Source: Eubacteriales bacterium
GTDB lineage: Bacteria > Bacillota > Clostridia > Monoglobales > Firm-18
Assembly: GCA_028697835.1 (NCBI GenBank)
Contig: JAQVDK010000004.1
Location: 1-47,749, forward strand
DNA: 47,749 nucleotides
Direction of reading: 5' to 3'
This document shows positions 1 to 7,585 of this stretch, piece after piece (position 1 is the first letter of the stretch; each line of letters opens with the position of its first letter). The notes beneath the pieces were generated by a model, which ran no database searches, was not told where the DNA came from, and was given only the letters and a program-made list of their open reading frames with translations. The translations under genes and the position numbers were made by a program.

Positions 1-66
1 CAGACTGATATTTGTTAAGCAAGTCAATCACCAACCCCTAAGATTTCTTACCTATATTATATCAAA

Positions 67-111
67 AAAGTGGCAAGAATACCAGCTTTTAGCCGTTATT
101 TTTGCCACTTT
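67..111. repeat. 10-bp inverted repeat
   Basis: The arm AAAGTGGCAA (67-76) is repeated as its exact complement TTGCCACTTT (102-111) with a 25-nt spacer. It could fold as an RNA hairpin or mark the 3' end of a gene lying to the left. No function is assigned. Confidence 0.45.
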
Positions 112-124
112 GTCTACAGTCTGA

Positions 125-148
125 AACCGCCAAATATGGCGGTTTTTT
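125..148 (+). terminator. Rho-independent terminator-like hairpin
   Basis: AACCGCC and GGCGGTT form a 7-bp stem around a short AAATAT loop and are followed by a run of T. It looks like the terminator of a + strand transcript entering from the left of the window, although no gene end is visible upstream of it. Confidence 0.6.
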
Positions 149-246
149 ACGTTGCAGGAAATTACTATCAAATAATTGTCGCGTTAAATGCTCGTTGCAT
201 ATACTTTGTGCGCGATATGCCCACATTAGTCCGCGAACACTTGTCC

Positions 247-288
247 GTTGGGCACTGCCCGTTGGGCACTGCCCGTTGGGCACTGCCC
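247..288. repeat. Three tandem copies of a 14-bp GC-rich unit
   Basis: GTTGGGCACTGCCC occurs three times head to tail (247-260, 261-274, 275-288) with no mismatches, in an otherwise AT-rich intergenic region. The unit has partial dyad symmetry (GGGCA and TGCCC). No gene is credible in 1-442; the open frames there cross the repeat and lack ribosome binding sites. Confidence 0.8.
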
Positions 289-334
289 ACTTTTTTATGC
301 CAAAAAATACAAGTTGTGATTGTATTCTGCAAAA

Positions 335-364
335 TTTGACAAAATTAAAATAAGTATCGACAAA
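335..364 (-). promoter_or_regulatory. Two Spo0A-box-like sites upstream of the HD-GYP gene
   Basis: TTTGACAAA (335-343) is the exact complement of the Spo0A box consensus TTTGTCRAA. ATCGACAAA (356-364) matches 8 of 9 positions. Their starts are 21 bp apart, two helical turns, and the second overlaps the -35 hexamer of the downstream promoter, as in Spo0A-controlled sigma-A promoters. That Spo0A binds is an inference. Confidence 0.5.
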
Positions 365-385
365 TTACACTTTTTTGGTTATAAT
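357..385 (+). promoter_or_regulatory. Sigma-A promoter of the HD-GYP gene
   Basis: TCGACA (357-362), a 17-bp spacer, then TATAAT (380-385): a near-consensus vegetative promoter. Transcription would start near 392, giving a leader of about 50 nt before the ATG at 443. Confidence 0.7.
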
Positions 386-442
386 ATAGTCATGTTTGTA
401 TTTTGTAAGGCATTAAAAACATAAGCATTTATAGGTGATGGA

Positions 443-1531
443 ATGAGAAAAGTACATATTGACAATGTAAAGCCGGGGGATATAAACGGAAAAGCTATTT
501 ATAGCTTATTGAGCAGACAGCGTTTGTTAAACAGGGGCGTCCCCATATTGCCCCAGTACATAAAACGTTTAAAGGCAATGGGAGTATCCTATATTTATAT
601 CGAAGATGATATTTCCGAGGGAATCGAACCCCAAACAATGATTCCGGAAGAGCTGGATTATGAAGTAAAGCAATGTATTTCAAGTGTAATGCATAAAATA
701 AAAAACGGCAAAGACATAAGCGACATGAGAGATGTAAGCGGCGTGGTGGGAAAAGTAATGGACAGCATATTTTTATCTTCTGACTTAAAGATTAACATTA
801 CTGATATAAGAGCTGTCGATGACTATACATTTTCGCACAGCGTGTCCGTATGCACGTTGGCTTTGATATTGGGAAGCGCCTTGGGCTTTAACGAGTTGGA
901 GCTTAGGGATTTGGGCATAGGCGCTATTTTGCATGACATTGGAAAAATCAAAATACCTAATTCCGTTTTAAACAAAAAAGGTAAGCTTACAGACGAGGAA
1001 ATGGAGATAATTAAAACCCATACAACCAAAGGGTTTAATATTTTAAGAAAATATGATACTCTAAGCAGAAATTCTGTGTATGTGGCCTTGGGGCACCATG
1101 AACGCTATGACGGTTCTGGCTACCCCAATGGTTTTACAAACGAACAAACCCATATATACTCACGTATAGTCAGCATAGTTGATACTTTTGACGCGATGAA
1201 TTCCGACAGGGTTTACAGAAAGGGCATTGAAACAAAGAAGGTTATTAATTATCTTAGGCTTATGAGCAATAAGCATTACGACGGGAAGCTTGTAGAAAAG
1301 TTTATAGAAAAGGTAAATGTGTATCCCAACGGAACAATGCTTACTTTAAACACAGGGGAAAAGGCAATAGTTATAGAATCTAATTTTAATGACCAAGAAA
1401 GGCCGAAAGTGAGGATTTATGCAGATGAAAACGGCAGGTTGTATAAATCCTTCAAAGAAGTTGACCTTTCGACGGATATAAGTTATTCAATAACGCAAAC
1501 TGACATGATTATGCAAGACGACGTGGAATAG
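443..1531 (+). CDS. HD-GYP domain protein, probable cyclic-di-GMP phosphodiesterase
   Basis: A soluble 362-residue protein expected to hydrolyse cyclic-di-GMP, the messenger that opposes motility. The HD-GYP domain covers roughly residues 115-310: the metal-binding HDIGK is at 164-168, HHERYDGSGYP at 218-228, and a DTFDAM motif at 247-252. The N-terminal 110 residues resemble the DUF3391-type extension common in this family; the last 50 residues look like a small beta-rich tail. There is no receiver domain or membrane segment. The ATG follows an AGGTGATG ribosome site. The gene has its own promoter and immediately precedes the flagellar cluster, which fits lowering cyclic-di-GMP when motility is on. 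Catalytic activity is inferred from the intact motif. Confidence 0.9.
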   Translation: MRKVHIDNVKPGDINGKAIYSLLSRQRLLNRGVPILPQYIKRLKAMGVSYIYIEDDISEGIEPQTMIPEELDYEVKQCISSVMHKIKNGKDISDMRDVSGVVGKVMDSIFLSSDLKINITDIRAVDDYTFSHSVSVCTLALILGSALGFNELELRDLGIGAILHDIGKIKIPNSVLNKKGKLTDEEMEIIKTHTTKGFNILRKYDTLSRNSVYVALGHHERYDGSGYPNGFTNEQTHIYSRIVSIVDTFDAMNSDRVYRKGIETKKVINYLRLMSNKHYDGKLVEKFIEKVNVYPNGTMLTLNTGEKAIVIESNFNDQERPKVRIYADENGRLYKSFKEVDLSTDISYSITQTDMIMQDDVE

Positions 1532-1580
1532 TGTATAAATATTCATTTATTTACAAAAAAGTATATAATTTCCCCCAAAA

Positions 1581-1599
1581 TTCGACAAAATTCGATAAA
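1581..1599 (-). promoter_or_regulatory. Tandem Spo0A-box-like sites in the flagellar leader region
   Basis: TTCGACAAA (1581-1589) is an exact complement of TTTGTCGAA, and TTCGATAAA (1591-1599) matches 8 of 9 positions. They start 10 bp apart, one helical turn, the spacing seen in known tandem Spo0A sites. They lie about 40 bp upstream of the predicted -35 of the flagellar cluster. Function is inferred. Confidence 0.5.
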
Positions 1600-1637
1600 A
1601 AAATGAAAAAAATATACCATAATATAAAAAAATTCAA

Positions 1638-1667
1638 TTGACACAATGCAGTAAAATGTGGTATATT
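1638..1667 (+). promoter_or_regulatory. Sigma-A promoter of the flagellar/chemotaxis cluster
   Basis: TTGACA (1638-1643), an 18-bp spacer and TATATT (1662-1667). It is the best promoter in the gap before the first flagellar gene and would give a leader of about 105 nt. A second TATAAT at 1705-1710 lies inside an inverted repeat and has no usable -35. Confidence 0.6.
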
Positions 1668-1681
1668 ATCATATGTTAGTA

Positions 1682-1718
1682 TATTTTGTATTATATTGTC
1701 GTGATATAATACAAAATA
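1682..1718. repeat. Perfect 15-bp inverted repeat in the flagellar leader
   Basis: TATTTTGTATTATAT (1682-1696) and its exact complement (1704-1718) flank a 7-nt loop. If transcription starts near 1674 the repeat forms a hairpin at the very 5' end of the transcript; as DNA it could be a dimeric repressor operator. No T run follows, so it is not a simple terminator. Confidence 0.75.
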
Positions 1719-1777
1719 ATTATGAATTTTACATAAAAACGGTTGCCTGCCGGGCACTTTTTGTGAGGTGAAGACTC

Positions 1778-2959
1778 ATGAAAATTGGCAAGGTGTCCCC
1801 TGTAAGTTCTAAAACATCCATCGCACCACTGGCAGTTCCTTACAGGACGGGAGATGTTGTTGTTGTACAACTGCAAACTGTTGCGGGCTCCTCGGGGGAG
1901 GTAGAATTAAAATTTCCCGGCGATGAAGTTCTAAGCGCTGTGTTAAAAGGCGGAACATCGCTTAATAAAGGCGATTTTGTCAGAATAAAGGTGCTGGGGA
2001 ATACCGAAAACAAAATATATGCCGAAATTCTTGAAGCCAACAAGGATTTGAAAGTAAGTAGCAACAATATAGCTTTTTTGCTTTCCAGGATAAATGTTGC
2101 AACTTCCAAGGAAAACCAATCGATTGCCATGCAAATCCTTAGGAACAATATGGAGTTAACTAAGGGTAACATTGAAAAAATTAAAAGCTATATTGAAAAT
2201 TTCCCGGAGTTTTCATTAGAGAAAATAGTATTTATGATGAAGCATGATATGCCCTTTTCAAAGGAGTACGAAACAGTGTTGGACGCCATGGCAAGGCACG
2301 ACAGCTTTTTAGGCAAAAATCTGCTTTCACTTATAGGGGAAATTTTGGCAGGTCATGATGAAAACAATAAGCTTAAAAAGCTTCTTAAAAAGTTTTTTAT
2401 AAGCCCGGGCAGCCCAGACTTTAAGCCGGAGGATTTAAGCAGTAAAAGCACCTTGGATAAGCTTGCAAGGCTTTTTTCATATCTGCAGTCAAACTACAAG
2501 GGACATAAAAATATTGACGATTTGCTTGGCACATATATTAAAAGCTTGCAAACAAGGGAAGAAATAGCAAACAAACTGCAGCATTACATGGCTTTTTTGC
2601 AAATTCCCGTCAATATAAACGGGAATTACGACGAGGCGGAGTTTTACTCGGCGCCCGGTCAGGGAAAATTTAACAAGTCGGTTTTTCTAAGAATACCTAC
2701 ATCAAATTTGGGTGTTTTGGGTTTTTTTATAATTATAAACCATGAGCGGCAAATAGAGCTGCATATAAGCGCTCAGCAGACATCGTACATAAAACATATA
2801 AAAAAATCAATAATGAGGCTGTATAGACTGCTTGGCGATGTTGGCTATAAATTGGTTACAGTCACCTATAACAAAATTCCGGCTGACATTTCCTTGTATA
2901 ATTTTACGCAGTATTCAAAACTTTTAGGTGAAAAAATAAAATTTGACGAGAGGATGTAA
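1778..2959 (+). CDS. FliK-like protein, YlqG type
   Basis: A 393-residue protein with no signal peptide. The C-terminal part (about 290-385) has the pattern of the flagellar hook-length-control C-terminal domain: residues LRIPTSNLGVLGF, then an alternating hydrophobic strand, then a helix ending in LLGDVGYKL. The N-terminal 80 residues form a beta-rich module (TGDVVVVQLQTV...). It resembles the YlqG family of Firmicutes, which sits upstream of an FlhB-like gene, the same arrangement as here. ATG with AGGTGA 7 nt upstream. The orthodox FliK is encoded separately at 10918, so this is a second FliK-like protein; its role is unproven. Confidence 0.6.
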   Translation: MKIGKVSPVSSKTSIAPLAVPYRTGDVVVVQLQTVAGSSGEVELKFPGDEVLSAVLKGGTSLNKGDFVRIKVLGNTENKIYAEILEANKDLKVSSNNIAFLLSRINVATSKENQSIAMQILRNNMELTKGNIEKIKSYIENFPEFSLEKIVFMMKHDMPFSKEYETVLDAMARHDSFLGKNLLSLIGEILAGHDENNKLKKLLKKFFISPGSPDFKPEDLSSKSTLDKLARLFSYLQSNYKGHKNIDDLLGTYIKSLQTREEIANKLQHYMAFLQIPVNINGNYDEAEFYSAPGQGKFNKSVFLRIPTSNLGVLGFFIIINHERQIELHISAQQTSYIKHIKKSIMRLYRLLGDVGYKLVTVTYNKIPADISLYNFTQYSKLLGEKIKFDERM

Positions 2960-2962
2960 GGC

Positions 2963-3121
2963 ATGGATAGAATAGGCAAGTCAAGATTTTTAACCGAGAA
3001 GAGCAAAATCACTGAGGTTTTGAATGAAAAAAAGGTGGATGAAATATCGCCTGAATTATATGAAGTCATATCTAAGTTTCTTATCTTCGTTGAAGAATCT
3101 GACAAAGCTTATGATAAATGA
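2963..3121 (+). CDS. Microprotein resembling the extreme C-terminus of FlhB
   Basis: A 52-residue ORF starting at an ATG with GAGAGGA 8 nt upstream. Residues 28-43 (ISPELYEVISKFLIFV) align with the end of the FlhB encoded at 19403 (IPAELYEAVAEILAVV). FlhB2/YlqH-type proteins normally carry the cytoplasmic domain with the NPTH autocleavage site; here that part is absent and only the tail helix remains. It lies in the same reading frame as the preceding FliK-like gene, separated from it only by TAA and one codon, so stop readthrough would join the two. Its end overlaps a possible ATG of the next gene. It could be a functional small partner or a remnant. Confidence 0.6.
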   Translation: MDRIGKSRFLTEKSKITEVLNEKKVDEISPELYEVISKFLIFVEESDKAYDK

Positions 3122-3153
3122 CGGCAGTATATTTTCAAGGAGTGTGTTTGCAG

Positions 3154-3747
3154 GTGATAATAAGTGCAGCCGATATTTACATACAAAAAATAAATCAAAT
3201 ACAGGCAAGGATTCCGGTAAAGATTGTCCAAAATAATCAATCCGAAAGTTTCCAAGATGTTTTAAGTCTAAAACTCGAGGAAAAATCCATTCCATCTTAT
3301 AATTTGCCTAAATTAAGCAAATCAGATGATGTATCTAATGCCCCAAGCAATTTTTATAATATTATAAAAAGCGCTTCTTCAACGTATGGTGTTGACGAAG
3401 GGCTTATTAGTGCTGTTATTAAAGCTGAATCGAATTTCAACCCCTTGGCGCTGTCAAAGGCGGGTGCCATGGGGCTTATGCAGCTTATGCCCGCAACCGC
3501 AAAAACGCTAAGTGTTGCCAACCCATACAATCCGGAGCAAAATATTTTTGGCGGCACCCAGTATTTAAGACAGCTTTTAGACAGATACGACGGCGATGTA
3601 AAAATGGCTCTTGCTGCGTACAATTGCGGCTCGGGAACGCTAAACAGGCTAAATATTACTGATTTGGATAACTCGGTGCAGTTTGCAAAGCTTCCGTCGG
3701 AAACAAGAAATTATATAAAAAAGATTATGCAGTATATGGGGTTGTAA
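3154..3747 (+). CDS. Lytic transglycosylase, SLT family
   Basis: A peptidoglycan-cleaving enzyme, likely opening the wall for the growing rod. The SLT domain fills the C-terminal two thirds: KAESNFNP with the catalytic Glu (residue 92 from this start), AGAMGLMQLMP, and ALAAYNCGSG. There is no evident signal peptide, so export may be through the flagellar secretion system. The GTG at 3154 is chosen because AAGGAG lies 11 nt upstream; TTG at 3148 and an ATG at 3118, which overlaps the preceding stop, are alternatives. It lies directly before the rod genes, and Gram-positives lack the FlgJ muramidase of enterics, so a rod-assembly role is plausible. Confidence 0.88.
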   Translation: MIISAADIYIQKINQIQARIPVKIVQNNQSESFQDVLSLKLEEKSIPSYNLPKLSKSDDVSNAPSNFYNIIKSASSTYGVDEGLISAVIKAESNFNPLALSKAGAMGLMQLMPATAKTLSVANPYNPEQNIFGGTQYLRQLLDRYDGDVKMALAAYNCGSGTLNRLNITDLDNSVQFAKLPSETRNYIKKIMQYMGL

Positions 3748-3768
3748 ACGAGAGGAGGAGCTTGGAAA

Positions 3769-4179
3769 GTGAGGATATTTAACAGTCAGTTAAATGTTTT
3801 GCAAAGAGGGCTGGATGCGTCATGGCTAAAAGGCGAGGTTATCGCCAACAACATTGCAAATGCAGACACGCCCGGGTTTAAAGCCTCTAAGGTTAACTTT
3901 GAAGCGGCGTTAAGAAGGCATACAGGTGCGGGCGAAGGTGCGGGCGGCATGAAAAGAACAAGCGCCAAGCACATGGACGTATCGACAAGAAAAGGCTCTT
4001 TGGAATCTTTTGTAGAGCCAAATACTTCCACCTCCAAAAGGCTTGACGGAAACAATGTTGACATAGAATATGAAATGGTGGAGCTTGCCAAAAACAATTT
4101 GCTCTATCAAGCATTAATTCAAGAGGCATCAAAAGAGCTTTCAAAAATAAAATATGCCGTAAATGAAGGCAAAAGATAG
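3769..4179 (+). CDS. flgB: Flagellar basal-body rod protein FlgB
   Basis: Proximal rod subunit, 136 residues, normal length. The N-terminal rod motif (IANNIANADTPGFKAS) follows an amphipathic helix, and the C-terminal helix (MVELAKNNLLYQALIQ) completes the D0 coiled coil. It is exported through the flagellar type III apparatus without a cleaved signal. GTG start with AGGAGGAG 8 nt upstream. It opens the flgB-flgC-fliE block. Residues 45-60 contain a Gly-rich insertion (GAGEGAGG). Confidence 0.96.
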   Translation: MRIFNSQLNVLQRGLDASWLKGEVIANNIANADTPGFKASKVNFEAALRRHTGAGEGAGGMKRTSAKHMDVSTRKGSLESFVEPNTSTSKRLDGNNVDIEYEMVELAKNNLLYQALIQEASKELSKIKYAVNEGKR

Positions 4180-4207
4180 ATGAAATAAAAGGAAAAGGAG
4201 AGTGCAT

Positions 4208-4645
4208 ATGAGTTTTTTAAGTTCCTTTAATATTAGCGCATCGGCGCTTACTTCACAAAGGGTAAGGATGGATGTTATTTCAGAAAACATTGCAAATTCT
4301 GAAACAACGCGTGCAAACGGAGTACCTCAAACTCCATACCGCCGGAAGGTGGCGGTGCTTGGCAGCGCAACTAAGCAGCTGTCGTTTAATGATTATTTAT
4401 CAAAATACACTTCTTCAGGTGGGGTTAGGGTTAATGCCATTTTAGAAGATAACTCTCCTTTTAAAACAGTCCATGACCCAAGCCACCCCGATGCCGACGA
4501 GAACGGGGACGTAAGAATGCCGAACGTTGATATAGTGCAAGAGATGATTGACATGATGTCGGCAACACGTGCGTATGAGTCAAACATTACCGTTTTGGAT
4601 GCCATGAAGTCTATGGCGCAGAAGGCTTTGGAGTTGGGCAGATAA
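4208..4645 (+). CDS. flgC: Flagellar basal-body rod protein FlgC
   Basis: Proximal rod subunit of 145 residues. The N-terminal motif SENIANSETTRANG and the following YRRKV are typical of FlgC, as is the C-terminal ATRAYESNITVLDAMKSMAQ. ATG at 4208 is preferred over an in-frame GTG at 4202 because AAGGAG sits 7 nt upstream of it. It forms the rod with FlgB and the two FlgF/FlgG-type proteins encoded at 39231 and 40030. Confidence 0.96.
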   Translation: MSFLSSFNISASALTSQRVRMDVISENIANSETTRANGVPQTPYRRKVAVLGSATKQLSFNDYLSKYTSSGGVRVNAILEDNSPFKTVHDPSHPDADENGDVRMPNVDIVQEMIDMMSATRAYESNITVLDAMKSMAQKALELGR

Positions 4646-4676
4646 TTAATAGATTTAAAAGTATGGAGGTTGCATA

Positions 4677-4964
4677 ATGAACATTAATTCTATTTCGCAA
4701 ATAGGTGGCAGTACATATACAAGCACGCCCAAAGCATCTTCAAAAAATATGTTTCAGGATATTTTGGACAATGCAATCAAAAATGCAAACGAGACCGACT
4801 TGGCAAACAAATCTGAAATTGGCAAGATGCTTTCCGGAAATACAGATGATTTGCATACTTCCATGATTGCCATGGAAAAAGCGGAAATCGCGCTTCAATA
4901 TACAATACAGGTAAGAAATAAAATATTGGATGCGTACAACGAAATTATGCGTATGCAGATTTGA
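4677..4964 (+). CDS. fliE: Flagellar hook-basal body protein FliE
   Basis: Small adapter (95 residues) joining the MS ring to the rod. The C-terminal half has the family pattern: DDLHTSMIAMEKAEIALQ, then VRNKILDAYNEIMRMQI. ATG with TGGAGG upstream. Exported early by the type III gate. Confidence 0.95.
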   Translation: MNINSISQIGGSTYTSTPKASSKNMFQDILDNAIKNANETDLANKSEIGKMLSGNTDDLHTSMIAMEKAEIALQYTIQVRNKILDAYNEIMRMQI

Positions 4965-5018
4965 TTTACTCTATTCCAATATAGACAAAAATAATAATAG
5001 TCCGGAAAGGATTATGCT

Positions 5019-6563
5019 ATGGAAAAGTATTTTAAGACAATAACATCTCAATTGAATAATTTTTGGAATAGCGAGGATAAGAAACGTCGCAACAAGATAC
5101 TTGTAATAAGCGGAATAATACTTTTTGCAATAATTGTTTTTGCGTTTTTGGTCACTCGTACCCAGTACACTGTTTTATATAGCAATCTTGACAGCAAAGA
5201 GGCAGGGGAAATATACAACAAGCTTGTTGAAATGAAAGTGGACGTAAAGCCCCAGGGCAGCGGAACGATTTTGGTGTCAAAAAAGCAGGAAGCGGTTGTG
5301 CGTATGCAGCTTGCGGCAGAGGGGTATCCTAAAAGTGGATTTAATTACGATTATTCCGACAAAAGCCTGGGCATAGGGGCTACCGATTTTGATAAACGCA
5401 AAACGGACAGGCTTGAGATTCAAGATAGATTGCAAAAAGCTATTAAAACCATGTCCGGCGTGCAAGATGCAATTGTAACCATCAGCCTGCCGGACCAGGA
5501 CAGCTTTGTTTTAAAGGATGACAGACAGGTTGCAACTGCTTCAGTGCTGCTGGTTCTGGGCAACAACACCTTGACGGCAAAGCAAATAAAAGGAATTGAG
5601 GAATTGGTTGCAAAAAGCGTTTTAGGTCTAAAGCCGGAGAATGTTTCCATTATAGACAGCAATATGAATGCCTTAAATGCAAACATTTCTAACGAATCAG
5701 AGCTTGTCAACTCCAATTTCGAAATTGAAAACGAGGTAAGAAACACCCTTCAAAAACGTGTGCTTTCGCTTTTAGAGCCCGTCTTTGGGAAAGATAATGT
5801 TGTAGCTTCTGTAAATGTGCGTTTGAATTTTGACAAGCAAGTAACAGAGGTTACACGCTTTGAGCCTGTTGTGGACGATGAAGGGATAGCTGTCAGTATA
5901 AACGAGCTTAAGGAAAACGTTAGCAACAGCACGCCACAAGACCAATCCGGCCAAATAGAATATGCCATGGGCGCAAACAATCAAGGCGAATATGAAAGAG
6001 TTGACAGAACGATTAATTACGAGGTCAATCAAATAAAGGAAAAAATTGACAAGGCACAGGGCAATATTGAAGATATAACCCTTTCAATTCTTATAAACAA
6101 CAGGAATATTGACAATAGTATTTTAGAGGATGTTCAGCAAATTGTTGCAACTGCTGTGGGAGTGGACAGGGAAAAGGTTACTGTAAACGGAATGGATTTT
6201 GAAGGCAGGAAAGCTGATGTTGAACAGGTGGAAAAAGCATTAAAGCAAGCAAACAGGGAACGCATGTATAGTCGTATCATGGATATTGCAAGATATGTTT
6301 TAGTTTTGTTGGCGGCAGTGTTCCTACTGTTTATTATAAGCAACCTTCTCACAAAGCTAATTGCAGCACAAAGAAAACCTGCTTATGCCGAAAGAGCCAT
6401 CAGCAGCATCAACGAAGCTAATGCCAGAATAGGCGAAGATTTTGAAGAGGTTTCGGATGAAGCACAAGAACATATAATTCAAAAACAAAAAATTGACCAT
6501 TTAATTTCGACAAAACCGGAAATTGCTGCAAAGCAAATAAGTGATTGGTTGAACGAAGAATAG
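5019..6563 (+). CDS. fliF: Flagellar MS-ring protein FliF
   Basis: Inner-membrane ring on which the motor and export gate assemble; 514 residues. Membrane segments at about 27-46 and 426-447 bracket the ring-building (YscJ/FliF) domains, including NLDSKEAGEIYNKLVE and the ASVLLVLGNNTLTAKQIKGI segment. The cytoplasmic tail ends TKPEIAAKQISDWLNEE, the FliG-binding region. ATG with GGAAAGGA upstream; the stop is 12 nt before fliG. Confidence 0.97.
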   Translation: MEKYFKTITSQLNNFWNSEDKKRRNKILVISGIILFAIIVFAFLVTRTQYTVLYSNLDSKEAGEIYNKLVEMKVDVKPQGSGTILVSKKQEAVVRMQLAAEGYPKSGFNYDYSDKSLGIGATDFDKRKTDRLEIQDRLQKAIKTMSGVQDAIVTISLPDQDSFVLKDDRQVATASVLLVLGNNTLTAKQIKGIEELVAKSVLGLKPENVSIIDSNMNALNANISNESELVNSNFEIENEVRNTLQKRVLSLLEPVFGKDNVVASVNVRLNFDKQVTEVTRFEPVVDDEGIAVSINELKENVSNSTPQDQSGQIEYAMGANNQGEYERVDRTINYEVNQIKEKIDKAQGNIEDITLSILINNRNIDNSILEDVQQIVATAVGVDREKVTVNGMDFEGRKADVEQVEKALKQANRERMYSRIMDIARYVLVLLAAVFLLFIISNLLTKLIAAQRKPAYAERAISSINEANARIGEDFEEVSDEAQEHIIQKQKIDHLISTKPEIAAKQISDWLNEE

Positions 6564-6574
6564 GAGTTGAACGA

Positions 6575-7585
6575 ATGTCACAAAGCGTAGTGCTTTCGGG
6601 AAGAGAAAAGGCGGCCATACTTTTGGTATCGGTTGGAACTGCCAATGCAGTCAAGATTTTTAAATACCTTAAGGATGAGGAAATAGAGCAACTAACAACG
6701 GAAATAGCAAAATTGGGCAAAGTGGAAGTGGAAATGCGCAAAGCTATTATTGAGGATTTTTCCAAGGCTTGTCGCGTCAAATCCTTTTACAACGATGGCA
6801 GCATTAACTACGTTAAAGAAGTTTTGGAAATGGCCATCGGTCCGCAAAAAGCAGCTCAGCTTGTTGAAAGACTGATGCAGAGTACTCAGGACAGGCCCTT
6901 TGACTTTATAAAAAAGGTGGACCCCAATCAACTCTTGAATATTATACAAAACGAGCATGCACAAACCATTGCGTTGATATTTTCATATCTTTCTCCTCAA
7001 CAGGCAGCGGCAGTATTGGCTGCCCTGCCTCGTGAAAAACAGGCGGAGGTTGCTACAAGAATAGCTATGATGGACATGACTTCGCCGGAGTTTACAAGCG
7101 AGATTGAGCGAATACTTAGGAAAAAGCTTACATCTTTGGGGAAAGAGTCATATACGGCCAGCGGCGGTATTCAAGCAATAGTGGATATTTTAAATGCTGC
7201 CGACCGCGGCACGGAAAAAGCCATTTTTGAAACCTTGGAGGTTACAGACAGCGAGCTTGCCGAGGCGATTAAAAAGAGAATGTTTGTATTTGAAGATATT
7301 ATTAACCTTGACAACAAGGCGGTACAGCTGTTCCTTAAGGAAGTTGATGTTCATGAGCTTGCATTGGCTCTAAAGAGTGCAACGGACGAAGTTAAGCAAA
7401 GAATTGTTGAAAACATGTCCAAGCGTATGTACAGCATTTTGGAAGAGGAAATCGAGCTTTTAGGCCCTGTTAAACTAAGGGATGTGGAAGAAGCACAACA
7501 AAGGATAGTCAGTATAATCAGGAAATTGGAAGATGCCGGCGAGATAATAGTTTCCAAGTCAGGAGGGGATGAAATAATTGTCTAA
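6575..7585 (+). CDS. fliG: Flagellar motor switch protein FliG
   Basis: Rotor protein of the C-ring, 336 residues, which transmits stator torque. The N-terminal domain (SGREKAAILLVSVG) docks on FliF; a middle EHAQTIALIFSYL segment and the C-terminal torque helix (ALKSATDEVKQRIVENMSKR) are intact. The ATG at 6575 with AGGAG upstream is preferred over an in-frame TTG at 6545 inside fliF. The end overlaps the start of fliH by 8 nt. Confidence 0.97.
   Translation: MSQSVVLSGREKAAILLVSVGTANAVKIFKYLKDEEIEQLTTEIAKLGKVEVEMRKAIIEDFSKACRVKSFYNDGSINYVKEVLEMAIGPQKAAQLVERLMQSTQDRPFDFIKKVDPNQLLNIIQNEHAQTIALIFSYLSPQQAAAVLAALPREKQAEVATRIAMMDMTSPEFTSEIERILRKKLTSLGKESYTASGGIQAIVDILNAADRGTEKAIFETLEVTDSELAEAIKKRMFVFEDIINLDNKAVQLFLKEVDVHELALALKSATDEVKQRIVENMSKRMYSILEEEIELLGPVKLRDVEEAQQRIVSIIRKLEDAGEIIVSKSGGDEIIV

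Noticed and set aside
70-353. Overlapping short ORFs on both strands in the first 350 bases
   Set aside because: They cross a terminator-like hairpin and the 14-bp tandem repeat, lack ribosome binding sites and have no recognisable domains.
1682-1718. Invertible flagellar switch of the Clostridioides difficile type
   Set aside because: The arms are only 7 nt apart, leaving no segment to invert, and no recombinase gene is in the window.
1744-1761. Terminator-like TGCC/GGCA stem followed by T's just before the first flagellar gene
   Set aside because: The stem is only 4 bp, and it lies next to the ribosome site of the gene at 1778; too weak to call.
3169-3176. GCCGATAT, a perfect sigma-28 -10, inside the transglycosylase gene
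   Set aside because: No TAAA is found at 14-16 bp upstream, and it encodes an Ala-Asp-Ile that belongs to the protein.
6506-6514. Perfect Spo0A-box match TTCGACAAA near the end of fliF
   Set aside because: Single, unpaired site within coding DNA; such matches are expected by chance a few times in a window this size.
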